NCBI GenBank assembly: GCA_041390465.1
Contig: JAWKPW010000146.1
Location: forward strand, 1 to 7,326
Length of the DNA: 7,326 nt
DNA from: JAABRU01 sp041390465
Lineage (GTDB): Bacteria > Desulfobacterota > Desulfobacteria > Desulfobacterales > Desulfococcaceae
Direction of reading: 5' to 3'
Positions 1-7,011 of this stretch are shown piece after piece; position 1 is the first letter of the stretch, and each line of letters opens with the position of its first letter. The notes under the pieces were generated by a model. The model was given only the letters and a program-made list of their open reading frames with translations, searched no databases and was not told the origin of the DNA. Both the position numbers and the translations under genes were made by a program.

Positions 1-138
1 CGGATTATCTTTGGGAAATCTGACCCTGCAATCATTCGTACTGTGGAAAAACTGTTCAACAGCAGGGTGCACAAAATCGCTGTCGATCTGAAATGTCAAC
101 AGAACCTTACCACCCAAAAAACACAGGGAGCCTTTTTT
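1..138. other. Upstream region of the DUF29-recB pair, no convincing gene
   Basis: I see no complete gene here. The frame of the DUF29 gene is open from base 1, and a GTG at 43 could extend that protein by 32 residues. However, no ribosome-binding site precedes the GTG and the extra residues resemble no domain I know. One other frame ends at a TGA at 21-23 after D-Y-L-W-E-I, and another ends at a TGA at 89-91. Either could be the last codons of an upstream gene, possibly recC given that recB follows, but the fragments are too short to identify. An 11-base palindrome, CTGTTCAACAG, lies at 52-62. I found no clear promoter boxes. Confidence 0.4.
125..130 (+). promoter_or_regulatory. Ribosome-binding site deciding the DUF29 start
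   Basis: AGGGAG lies eight bases ahead of the ATG at 139. It is the only good Shine-Dalgarno match near either candidate start of this frame. It is the reason for choosing 139 over the upstream GTG at 43. Confidence 0.6.
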
Positions 139-588
139 ATGGAAGAACTTTTCCAACTCAGAAAATGTATTGAGAATCAGGATTATGCCGGGGCATTGTC
201 CCTGATTGGGGAAATGGAGGAGATGAGCCGGGACGACAAAATCAGCAAAATCGGAAGTTATCTGGAGGTGCTGCTCCTTCATCTGATTAAACAGCATGCG
301 GAAAAACGCACCACACGTTCATGGGATATTTCCATCCGCAATTCGGTTCGGGCTGTTGCCCGGATCAGCAAACGCAGAAAAACCGGAGGATATTATCTTG
401 ACAATCAGGAACTTGAACTGTCTGCCAACGATGTCTGGCCCTCAGCATTGGATGTGGCTTCTTTGGAAGCATTTGAGGGACGTTATGACAGTGCGGAACT
501 GGAAAAAATGATCGACAGCAGACAGATTTGCACACAGGCTTTGCAAATGATTCAGGAGTATCAGACAAATCATGTATTCAGGAACTGA
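139..588 (+). CDS. DUF29 family protein
   Basis: This 149-residue protein has the layout of the DUF29 family. A short helical N-terminus is followed by a hydrophobic helix with L-L-L-H-L-I-K (residues 45-51, His48 and Lys51), then a Ser-Trp pair (61-62) and Arg67/Arg71 in a helix reading S-I-R-N-S-V-R. This matches the family's H-L-[IL]-K followed by s-W...I...R pattern. The biochemical role of DUF29 is not established, and no signal peptide or membrane segment is seen. The ATG at 139 is chosen for its ribosome-binding site; the frame also stays open to a GTG at 43. The last 17 bases overlap the start of recB, so the two are probably co-transcribed and may be translationally coupled. Many DUF29 genes stand alone, so the link with RecB is contextual only. 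Confidence 0.72.
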   Translation: MEELFQLRKCIENQDYAGALSLIGEMEEMSRDDKISKIGSYLEVLLLHLIKQHAEKRTTRSWDISIRNSVRAVARISKRRKTGGYYLDNQELELSANDVWPSALDVASLEAFEGRYDSAELEKMIDSRQICTQALQMIQEYQTNHVFRN

Positions 589-3500
589 AATACCGGAAAC
601 ACAGAATCAGGACCCGCTTTGGGCAAAACTGGAGGGAAGCAATCTCATTGAGGCCAGTGCGGGCACAGGCAAAACCTATACCATAGCCGGACTTTTTCTT
701 CGTCTGATTCTGGAAAAAACAGAGCTGTCCGAAGAGCCCCCGCGAGTGGATGAGATTCTGGTGGTGACATTCACAGATGCGGCCAAAGAGGAACTCAAAG
801 ACCGTATACGCTCGCGGCTTCGGGAGGCTGCCGAGGTTCTGTCAGGCAATGGGAAAGAAATTAAGGATGACCCTTTTCTGAAGAAATTTGTTGCTTCCCT
901 GTCCCTGTCTGAGAGGGAGGCAGCACTTGGAAAAATCAAAGATGCAATCCGGGATTTTGATGAAGCCGCGATTTTCACCATTCATGCCTTCTGCCTGCGG
1001 ATGCTGCAGGAACACGCGTTTGAAAGCGGATCTCTTTTTGACACAGAACTGATGACGGATGAGGAAAGCATAAAGCAGGAAATTGTGGAGGATTTCTGGC
1101 GCAGGCATTTTTATACGGCCTCTCCCATGTTTGTGAAATTTGCCATGGAGAGCGAAAAAATCAGCAAAGATTATTTTCTTTCCCTTGTGGGAAATCTGAT
1201 TTCACGGCCTGATATGCAGGTTATTCCGGATCCTGAGATGCCCAATTTCGCAGAAGATGAAAAGAATTTTATGTCCCTGTTCACGGAGGTGCAGAAACTG
1301 TGGCAGAATTCCCGCGCGGATGTGGAAAAAATTTTGCTTGAAGATAAAGGACTTAACAGAAAAAAATATCCCACAAAAAGTATTCCGGCATGGATGGAGC
1401 AGATGGATGAGTATCTGAAAAGTGAGACTCCCAATCCCCTTTTGTTTAAAAATTTTGACAGATTCACAGTCACCAAGCTCAAAGAGGCAACCAAAGAAAA
1501 GCACAGACCGCCATCCGATCCTTTTTTTGACCGGTGTGAAGAACTTCTCTGTATGCAGAACCGGCTGAAACAGCATCTCCTGTATCTGAAAACCCAATTG
1601 TTTGTCTATGCGCGTCAGGAAATGAAACAGCGTGCGGAAAGCCGGAATATCCGCTTTTTCGGGGACTTGCTCACAGATTTGCGGGATGCGCTTCACGGAG
1701 ATCGCGGAGAAGAGCTTGCCGCCAGAATCCGGGGCAAATACAAAGCCGCGCTCATTGATGAATTTCAGGATACGGATCCGGTTCAGTATGAGATTTTCAA
1801 AACCCTTTTTCATGGCAAAGATCGGATTCTTTTTCTCATCGGTGATCCCAAGCAGGCCATTTACAGTTTCCGGGGCGCGGATATTTTTGCTTACATGAGG
1901 GCGGCCGGTGATGTCCAACTCCGTCATACCCTCAGCAGAAACTGGCGTTCGGAACCGGATCTGATCAAAGCTGTCAACACCATCTTCCAGAACAGAAACA
2001 ATGCGTTTGTGTATGAGGAAATTTCTTTTCTGCCAGTCAATCCGCCGGACAAAGACCGGGAAAGCCTGACCTTCAGCGGGAAAAGAGAAAAGCCTTTGCA
2101 GATCTGGGTGGTTCCGGGAAAACAGGATGCAAAGGGAAAAGATGGACCTGTCAGTCAGGAAGAGGCAGGAGAGATGATTGTCCGGGCAGTGGGTGCGGAA
2201 ATTTCCCGGCTTGTCCGGATGGGACAGGAAGGAAGCGCACACATAGGAAAAGAAAAACTTGGCGCGGGTGACATCGCGGTGCTGGTACGCAAAAAAAAAG
2301 AGGCGGATAAGGTGCAGAATGCTTTGGCAGATCTGGGCATTCCCTCGGTTCTCCACAGCAGTGCCGACATATTTGACAGCCATGAGGCTCTGGAAATGGA
2401 GCGTCTGCTCAGCGCACTGGCACAGCCCCGCAATGAAACCCTGATTCGCACAGCTCTGGCAACAGACATGATGGGATGCACCGGCGAAGAACTGGAGCGT
2501 CTGAAAGAGGAAGAAAGCGCATGGGAAGAATGGCTTGTGAAATTCGGTGATTACAGCCGAATATGGAACACACGGGGCTTTATCCGCATGTTCCGGCAGT
2601 TCCTTGCAGGGGAGAATGTGCTCCCGCGTCTCATGGCTCTGCCCCGCGGAGAACGCCGCTGCACCAACGTGCTTCATCTTTCGGAACTTCTTCATCATGC
2701 GGATATAAAGAATAAAATCGGTATGACCGGTCTGCTGAAATGGCTGTCGGAACAGCGTTTGCAGAAAAAACAGAGGCAGGAGGATGGGCAGCATGAGAAC
2801 CAACTGCGTCTGGAAAGTGATGAAAAGGCAGTGAAACTGGTCACCATGCACAAATGCAAGGGACTGGAATATCCTGTGGTATTCTGCCCTTTCACCTGGC
2901 ATGAATCCGAACCTGTCATCAGCATCAAAAAAGGGCTTGCCCTGTTTCATGAAGAAACAGACAAAGGCAAAACCATGATCTGCGATCTGGGTTCAGAAGC
3001 ATTTGAAACACACAGCCGGAGGGAGGGAAAGGAGACACTCGCGGAAAATCTGCGTCTGCTGTACGTGGCGCTGACCCGTGCCAGAAACCGGTGCTATCTG
3101 GTCTGGGGCAGAATCCGTTCTGCGGGAACTTCCGCGCCTGCCTGGCTTTTTCACGCACCGGACACGGAAAACGGGGATCTGATGCTGGAAGCGGCAAAAG
3201 AAAAATTCACTGCCCTCACAGATGCGGATATGATGAACGCAATGAAAGAACTTGAAAGTTCTTCGCAGGGAACCATAGCGGTTTCGCATCTGCCGATGGA
3301 ACCCGGAGAGAAATGCTCTTTCCATGGGGACAGGGACGAATTTCTCAATGCCCGGACGTTTGACGGAAAAATTGCAGACAGTTTCCGGATTTCCAGTTTT
3401 TCCTCCCTTGTGAGCGAAAAGCCGCACACCACGGAAATCGCGGACTATGATGCACAGGCCAGAGAAAATGAATCTGCATCGGGCCCGGTTTCCCCTGAAG

Positions 3501-4264
3501 AAGATGCGGAAATCCGGAATATTTTTTCCTTTCCCCGCGGCACAGTGCCCGGAAGCTGTCTGCACAAAATTTTTGAGGAACTGGATTTCATCCTTGCAGA
3601 TCAGGCGGAAATCCAAAAACTTGTATCCGAAAAACTTGATCAGTACGGCATAGATCCGGAATGGGCGGAAACCGTGACACAGATGATTGAAAATGTTCTG
3701 TCGGTTCCTCTGGAAGCAGACAGAGCGGATTTCACCCTGTCCCGGATTCCCTGTTCGGAACGGATGAACGAACTGGAATTTTATTTTCCCATGAAAACCC
3801 TGTCCCCGGCCATGCTCCAAACTGTGTTTGAAACATGGGGCAGCCCGGATATTTTGGGAACTTCCGGAGATTTTCCCCGACAGATCGGAAATCTGAAATT
3901 TTCCCGGACAGAGGGATTTATGAAAGGCTTTGCGGATCTGGTCTTCCGTTTCAATGATCGCTGTTATCTGGCGGACTGGAAATCCAATTATCTGGGAGAT
4001 GCCGTGCAGGCGTATCACCGGGATATTCTTGGCCGTGTCATGCGGGAAGAATTGTATATTCTGCAATATCATATCTATACGCTGGCCCTGCACCGCTATC
4101 TGCGTTTGCGGATGCCGGACTATGACTATGAGAAACATTTCGGGGGCGTGTTTTATATCTTCCTGCGCGGGGTGGACAAAACAGCAGGCCCGGATTTCGG
4201 CATCTTCCGGGATCGGCCGCGCCGGGAACTGATACAGGAACTGGAGAGAGTGATTTGCGGCTGA
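572..4264 (+). CDS. recB: RecB, exodeoxyribonuclease V (RecBCD) beta subunit
   Basis: This 1230-residue UvrD/Rep-type (SF1A) helicase with a C-terminal nuclease is close in length to E. coli RecB (1180). It would act in the cytoplasm with RecC and RecD to unwind and resect double-strand breaks for RecA loading. Visible motifs are Walker A ASAGTGKT (28-35), V-V-T-F-T-D (Ia), T-I-H-A-F-C, Walker B DEFQDTD (396-402), GDPKQAIYSFRGAD (424-437), N-W-R-S (457-460), VTMHKCKGLEYPVVF (757-771) and LLYVALTRAR (829-838). The nuclease domain has His998 in C-L-H-K-I-F-E-E, Asp1122, Asp1135 and Lys1137 in L-A-D-W-K-S-N, and QYHIY (1165-1169). The spacing D-13-D-2-K equals E. coli D1067/D1080/K1082, so both activities should be intact. 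The start overlaps the DUF29 gene, and AGGAG at 554-558 lies 13 bases upstream, a rather long spacing. AddA is the main alternative, but the N-terminal L-I-E-A-S-A-G-T-G-K-T and C-terminal D-W-K-S-N motifs favour RecB. recC and recD are not in the window. Confidence 0.95.
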   Translation: MYSGTEIPETQNQDPLWAKLEGSNLIEASAGTGKTYTIAGLFLRLILEKTELSEEPPRVDEILVVTFTDAAKEELKDRIRSRLREAAEVLSGNGKEIKDDPFLKKFVASLSLSEREAALGKIKDAIRDFDEAAIFTIHAFCLRMLQEHAFESGSLFDTELMTDEESIKQEIVEDFWRRHFYTASPMFVKFAMESEKISKDYFLSLVGNLISRPDMQVIPDPEMPNFAEDEKNFMSLFTEVQKLWQNSRADVEKILLEDKGLNRKKYPTKSIPAWMEQMDEYLKSETPNPLLFKNFDRFTVTKLKEATKEKHRPPSDPFFDRCEELLCMQNRLKQHLLYLKTQLFVYARQEMKQRAESRNIRFFGDLLTDLRDALHGDRGEELAARIRGKYKAALIDEFQDTDPVQYEIFKTLFHGKDRILFLIGDPKQAIYSFRGADIFAYMRAAGDVQLRHTLSRNWRSEPDLIKAVNTIFQNRNNAFVYEEISFLPVNPPDKDRESLTFSGKREKPLQIWVVPGKQDAKGKDGPVSQEEAGEMIVRAVGAEISRLVRMGQEGSAHIGKEKLGAGDIAVLVRKKKEADKVQNALADLGIPSVLHSSADIFDSHEALEMERLLSALAQPRNETLIRTALATDMMGCTGEELERLKEEESAWEEWLVKFGDYSRIWNTRGFIRMFRQFLAGENVLPRLMALPRGERRCTNVLHLSELLHHADIKNKIGMTGLLKWLSEQRLQKKQRQEDGQHENQLRLESDEKAVKLVTMHKCKGLEYPVVFCPFTWHESEPVISIKKGLALFHEETDKGKTMICDLGSEAFETHSRREGKETLAENLRLLYVALTRARNRCYLVWGRIRSAGTSAPAWLFHAPDTENGDLMLEAAKEKFTALTDADMMNAMKELESSSQGTIAVSHLPMEPGEKCSFHGDRDEFLNARTFDGKIADSFRISSFSSLVSEKPHTTEIADYDAQARENESASGPVSPEEDAEIRNIFSFPRGTVPGSCLHKIFEELDFILADQAEIQKLVSEKLDQYGIDPEWAETVTQMIENVLSVPLEADRADFTLSRIPCSERMNELEFYFPMKTLSPAMLQTVFETWGSPDILGTSGDFPRQIGNLKFSRTEGFMKGFADLVFRFNDRCYLADWKSNYLGDAVQAYHRDILGRVMREELYILQYHIYTLALHRYLRLRMPDYDYEKHFGGVFYIFLRGVDKTAGPDFGIFRDRPRRELIQELERVICG

Positions 4265-4272
4265 AAAGACTG

Positions 4273-4288
4273 ACCGCAGCGGTTTTTT
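4273..4288 (+). terminator. Weak candidate terminator after recB
   Basis: Nine bases past the recB stop codon, ACCG (4273-4276) can pair with CGGT (4280-4283) around a CAG loop. The stem runs straight into six T residues (4283-4288), and AAAA precedes it. The stem is only four G+C-rich pairs, so this is a weak intrinsic terminator at best. The stronger hairpin at 4339-4387 could also stop recB transcripts. Confidence 0.3.
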
Positions 4289-4338
4289 GAACAGGCACTG
4301 CCTTCTGCTGCTGCAGAGAATTCCTGAAAACTGTGATT

Positions 4339-4387
4339 GCTGTCCGCGTTCCGATTTCAGGACGCCTGACAACGGAACACGGACAGC
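4339..4387 (-). terminator. Composite hairpin terminator between convergent genes
   Basis: Arms of 15 bases, 4339-4353 and 4373-4387, pair at 14 of 15 positions. The exception is 4347/4379, which is C-A on the plus strand but a tolerated G-U pair in minus-strand RNA. Inside lies a second stem, TCAGG (4359-4363 region) with CCTGA, around an ACG loop, flanked by ATT and CAA internal loops. It starts five bases beyond the minus-strand stop of the MamK-like gene. On the minus strand it is followed, after a short AATCACAG spacer, by TTTT rather than an immediate U-run. It is therefore a plausible but non-classical terminator, or a 3'-end stabilising structure. Confidence 0.6.
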
Positions 4388-4392
4388 GGAAC

Positions 4393-5400
4393 CTATATCT
4401 TTTCCCAGTATTCCTCCGGCATTTCCATGCACATCTTCAGCGCACCGATGGCTCCGCAGAATTCCGCATCCTGCACAGTGGACGCGTTTCCGCCGCCGTA
4501 GGGTTTCAGGCTTTTTTCCACAGCCCGGTCAATGCCTTTGAGTCGGGAGCCTCCGCCCGCAATAATGATATTGTTGCGCAGTTTTTCCTGAAAGTCCGGA
4601 TCAAAGGTTCCCACCAGTTTCTGGATCGCGCTGCATATGGGGCCGGTCAGTTTCAGGCAGGATTCCCGGAGAATGTCTGTAATGTCATATTCCGAGGGAA
4701 TCCCCTGTTCTGTCAGGGTGACAATCACGGGTTCGGACACATCTGCCACATAACCGTATTTTTCCTTGATTCTCCGGACAATCTGCGGTGTGAGCTGCAC
4801 ATGGGGATATTTTTCCAAAATGGCTTTTGCAAGTTCCTTATCCAGAAAATTGCCCGCAATGTTCAGGGTAAGCTGATCCTCGGCTTCGGGAATGGAACCG
4901 TGCATGCGGCACAAATCCGCAGTGCCTCCGCCAATATCAACAATCAGGGTTTCATCAAAACGGTCAATGGAATAGGCCACGGCAAAAGGTTCGCTGACAA
5001 TGAGAATCTTGTCAATGAAATCTCCTGTAATATCAATGATGGCGCGTTTGTTGTTGAAACTGGCCTGAGCCGGAACACCGATGGCGGCAAAGATCTGATC
5101 CGCATCTGTTTTTTCCGCAATGGCCTGTCCGATGATATGCTTAAGAATCAGACCGGTTGCCTCCAGCGCCTTTTCCTCCTCACAGACCACCCCGTCTGCC
5201 AGAGGCCAGATCATGTTCAGGGCCAGACGGTTTTCCAGCGCGTCGTCGCCAAGCAGATAAGGCCGGTTCAGGCGTTTGCGGGAAACAATGTCTTTGGGAT
5301 AGCCCACGCAGGTAATGGTGGAAAGTCTTTTGCCTGTGGAAGTGGCCACCGATGTGCGGCTGGTTCCCAGGTCTATTCCCACATAAAACACAGTTGCCAT
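4393..5400 (-). CDS. MamK-like bacterial actin (filament-forming ATPase)
   Basis: This 335-residue protein belongs to the actin/Hsp70/MreB ATPase superfamily. Phosphate-1 motif G-I-D-L-G-T-S (8-14), I-G-V-P-A-Q-A-S (107-114), S-E-P-F (136-139), phosphate-2 V-D-I-G-G-G-T-A-D (154-162) and adenosine motif I-I-I-A-G-G-G-S-R (278-286) are all present. Beyond the fold, several stretches agree with my memory of magnetosome MamK: VGYPKD (32-37), RPYLLGD (46-52), P-L-A-D-G-V (66-71), EDQLTLNIAGN (174-184) and a C-terminal Tyr-Trp (331-332). Glu137 corresponds to the MamK glutamate implicated in ATP hydrolysis, and Asp155 is also kept. MamK forms cytoplasmic filaments that order magnetosome chains. 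The ATG follows GGAGG (plus-strand 5406-5410) at five bases. The protein has no membrane segment. The upstream gene on the same strand encodes the pseudo-receiver/coiled-coil protein. No other mam or mad gene is visible, so it may serve another positioning role. A generic MreB/Mbl annotation is the main alternative. Confidence 0.83.
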   Translation of the reverse strand: MATVFYVGIDLGTSRTSVATSTGKRLSTITCVGYPKDIVSRKRLNRPYLLGDDALENRLALNMIWPLADGVVCEEEKALEATGLILKHIIGQAIAEKTDADQIFAAIGVPAQASFNNKRAIIDITGDFIDKILIVSEPFAVAYSIDRFDETLIVDIGGGTADLCRMHGSIPEAEDQLTLNIAGNFLDKELAKAILEKYPHVQLTPQIVRRIKEKYGYVADVSEPVIVTLTEQGIPSEYDITDILRESCLKLTGPICSAIQKLVGTFDPDFQEKLRNNIIIAGGGSRLKGIDRAVEKSLKPYGGGNASTVQDAEFCGAIGALKMCMEMPEEYWEKI

Positions 5401-5428
5401 ATCATCCTCCGAATGCTTTGCTGTTCAG

Positions 5429-5541
5429 GTGATTTCCGAAAAACAGGTTGCCAAAGGAATGCCGGACTGAAAGTCTGGCAGTTTCACAAACTTTCAGTCT
5501 GTGACTCTTTCATATCCGGCAAATCCGTATTCGGAAATCAC
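5429..5541. repeat. Nested 113-base palindromic intergenic element
   Basis: The outer arms are a perfect 12-base inverted repeat, GTGATTTCCGAA (5429-5440) and TTCGGAAATCAC (5530-5541). Inside are GGA/TCC (5456-5458/5524-5526) and TGCCGGA/TCCGGCA (5460-5466/5515-5521). The core offers two competing pairings for the same left strand: GACTGAAAGT (5465-5474) with ACTTTCAGTC (5490-5499), or TGAAAG (5468-5473) with CTTTCA (5507-5512). The element starts one base past the stop codon of the receiver-like gene and ends about 18 bases short of the MamK-like ribosome-binding site. It could be a terminator/attenuator, an RNA-processing hairpin or a small palindromic insertion. I see no direct target repeats at its ends. 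Confidence 0.6.
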
Positions 5542-5542
5542 A

Positions 5543-6604
5543 TTAACACCGCAGTTTTATATTGTCTTCAATAATCCGTTTGAAAATGGACAGTTTTCTG
5601 CTGTCCTGTGTCTGCACCGGGGCCTCGTTGATCAGAGTTCCATCGGCCCTCCGCAGGAACATCATTTCCGTCTGTGTTTTTTCAAGGTCTGAAATTTTTT
5701 TCCGGAGACGGGAAATCTTCTGCAAAAGATTTTCCTTCTCCATGGTCAGCATGTCCAGAGCGGTTTTCAGGCTTTCATTCTCTCTGCTCAGAAGCAGATT
5801 GCTTTCCGTGATTTCTGCCTGATTTTCCTCAGCCTCCGAATGCCGCTCCGTATGCTCCCCCATCCGGAGTCTCACCGGTCTTTTGGTTGCAGCCTGCAGT
5901 TCAAACAGATGCCATGAGACCCGCCAGTTCACCCTGAGCCGATCCGGATGATCCGTATGCACACGGATTATGTCTTTGATTCCGAGAAGCTGCCCTGCAA
6001 TGCTGATGGTGCTGGCCTTGCCGTAATCAGCAGGAAAGTGCAGGGTGACAAGATCAGCTTTGGTCAGGGCATTCCTTTCCGCAGTCCACCGCAGACCGCA
6101 GATGATGCTGTCTGTGCTGATATTGATGATTTCTGCGGGAATCTGCTGATTCTCCATGTGAATCAGGGCGCTGGATTCCGGCATGGCGTAAAAGGTTCGG
6201 ATGGTATTGGATTCCGGGTTGAAAATCCGGTACATCAAATCCCGGAGCTGCAGGGAGGTGCAGGGAATGGGCAGAACATGCCGGAGCCCCCTCTTTGCCA
6301 GATAATTGCGCTGTACCGGCGTGTCTGTGGGCGTCATGATAATCAGGGGCGTTTTTCGGTTGCGGGCTGATTCCTGCATTCCCTCATGCACAGCAAAACC
6401 GTTTATCCTTTCCATTTCCAGACCGGAAAAAACCAGATCAAATGGCTTTGTTTCCAACAGACTGTCCAAATTTTCACGGGAGGCGCAGAAAGAGATGGCA
6501 GCATCCGGATGATCCGTGCAGATGTATTCCCGGAGAATGTTTCGGATCACGGTGCTTTCGTGAACAATAAGAATCTGTAAAGGTGAAGTTTTCCGATCTT
6601 CCAT
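5543..6604 (-). CDS. Degenerate response-regulator receiver with PilZ-like domain and coiled coil
   Basis: Numbering from the ATG at 6604, the 353-residue protein begins with a receiver-like domain (about 9-128): I-L-I-V-H-E-S-T, then F-D-L-V-F-S-G-L-E-M, T-P-L-I-I-M-T and L-P-I-P. The usual acidic pair is His15-Glu16. The phospho-acceptor aspartate position is Ser60/Gly61, and the conserved lysine before the cis-proline is Ile113. It is therefore probably not phosphorylated in the standard way. Residues about 134-240 resemble a PilZ barrel (A-E-I-I-N-I-S at 157-163, Gly170), but the RxxxR c-di-GMP-binding motif is not evident. Residues about 262-317 form a strong coiled coil, followed by a basic tail ending K-L-R-C. 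A further in-frame ATG at 6724 would add 40 residues, but 6604 places the first receiver strand at the normal distance from the N-terminus. No strong ribosome-binding site marks either start. It lies upstream of the MamK-like gene on the same strand, so an operon is plausible. Confidence 0.68.
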   Translation of the reverse strand: MEDRKTSPLQILIVHESTVIRNILREYICTDHPDAAISFCASRENLDSLLETKPFDLVFSGLEMERINGFAVHEGMQESARNRKTPLIIMTPTDTPVQRNYLAKRGLRHVLPIPCTSLQLRDLMYRIFNPESNTIRTFYAMPESSALIHMENQQIPAEIINISTDSIICGLRWTAERNALTKADLVTLHFPADYGKASTISIAGQLLGIKDIIRVHTDHPDRLRVNWRVSWHLFELQAATKRPVRLRMGEHTERHSEAEENQAEITESNLLLSRENESLKTALDMLTMEKENLLQKISRLRKKISDLEKTQTEMMFLRRADGTLINEAPVQTQDSRKLSIFKRIIEDNIKLRC

Positions 6605-6809
6605 ATTTCTGTCAGATTCATTTTTTTTCAGATAGTTATCATGCTGAAAGGGCAGGACTGCTGCCGTTGCATGAAGAAATATCCGGAGTGCCAGACGGAA
6701 CGTTTGGCAGGCATTGCGAATCATTTCACTGTCCCCGATTTTCAGTTTGGAAATCCATTGGGCTTAAATGGGGCAGTCTGCGGCAGAACCTGCCGCAAAT
6801 TCATCGCAT
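6605..6809. other. Intergenic region ahead of the receiver-like gene
   Basis: These 205 bases separate the FmdB-like gene from the receiver-like start at 6604. They hold the hairpin at 6779-6797 and a weaker inverted repeat TTTCAG/CTGAAA (6626-6631/6644-6649). I found no convincing promoter boxes and no separate gene. The part from 6605 to 6724 is open in the receiver frame and would become coding if the upstream ATG were used. Confidence 0.4.
6779..6797 (-). terminator. Hairpin downstream of the FmdB-like gene
   Basis: TGCGGCAG (6779-6786) and CTGCCGCA (6790-6797) form a perfect eight-pair G+C-rich stem with a three-base loop. It begins 12 bases past the minus-strand stop of the FmdB-like gene, the right place for a 3'-end hairpin. 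It is not followed by a U-run on either strand. It is therefore either a factor-assisted or stabilising structure rather than a classic intrinsic terminator. Confidence 0.42.
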
Positions 6810-6998
6810 TCAGTTGGTATCCCGGCTGAGGGAACTGAAAGACGCGATACCGTCAAACAGTCCGGCCGGGGTTTTTGCGGATCTCACCTCAGAAGTTCCG
6901 CATTTGGGACATAAGACCGGCTGCGCCTCATCTCCTCTGAAAACAAGCTGTTGAAAACTGTGACCGCATTTTGGGCATGTATATTCGAGCTTTGGCAT
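6810..6998 (-). CDS. FmdB-family zinc-ribbon protein
   Basis: This 62-residue protein has the FmdB/CxxC_CxxC regulatory-protein layout. It begins MPKLEYTCPKCGHSF with Cys8 and Cys11, and a second pair, Cys30 and Cys33, lies in C-P-K-C-G. The four cysteines are expected to bind one zinc. The family's typical length is about 60-110 residues, so this is full length, with a Ser/Gly-rich tail (S-F-S-S-L-S). The name comes from a putative regulator near formamide/amide genes, but the true function of most members is unknown. Only a partial Shine-Dalgarno (AAGAAAG on the minus strand) precedes the ATG. It is the first gene of the minus-strand block. The hairpin and 205-base gap after it suggest that it may be transcribed separately from the two genes downstream. 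Confidence 0.85.
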   Translation of the reverse strand: MPKLEYTCPKCGHSFQQLVFRGDEAQPVLCPKCGTSEVRSAKTPAGLFDGIASFSSLSRDTN

Positions 6999-7011
6999 AT
7001 GACTTTCTTAC

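Noticed and set aside
52..62. CTGTTCAACAG palindrome as an SOS/LexA operator ahead of DUF29-recB
   Set aside because: It does not match the E. coli (CTGT-N8-ACAG) or Bacillus-type LexA spacing, and five-base arms occur often by chance.
1202..2950. Long open frame of 582 codons on the minus strand
   Set aside because: It lies entirely antisense to recB, whose full set of helicase motifs is in the plus frame. The antisense product is Phe/Cys/His-rich with no domain, so it is a codon-usage shadow.
2993..4432. Long open frame of 479 codons on the minus strand
   Set aside because: It is antisense to the recB nuclease region, and its composition shows no recognisable fold or start signal. It would also run through the strong hairpin at the gene junction.
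5440..5460. TTGGCAACCTG on the minus strand as a sigma-54 promoter for the MamK-like gene
   Set aside because: The GG element is present, but the required GC at the -12 position is TT at the correct spacing.
5429..5541. CRISPR array or riboswitch of a known class
   Set aside because: There are inverted but not regularly spaced direct repeats, and the pairing pattern matches no ligand-binding RNA that I recognise.
4333..5574. Open frame of 413 codons on the plus strand
   Set aside because: It is antisense to the MamK-like gene, which has a good ribosome-binding site and all its actin motifs. The plus-strand product has no recognisable domain.
6605..6724. N-terminal extension of the receiver-like protein from the ATG at 6724
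   Set aside because: The 40 extra residues resemble no part of a receiver domain and the ATG lacks a ribosome-binding site. The ATG at 6604 gives the usual short lead into the first receiver strand, but the choice is not certain.
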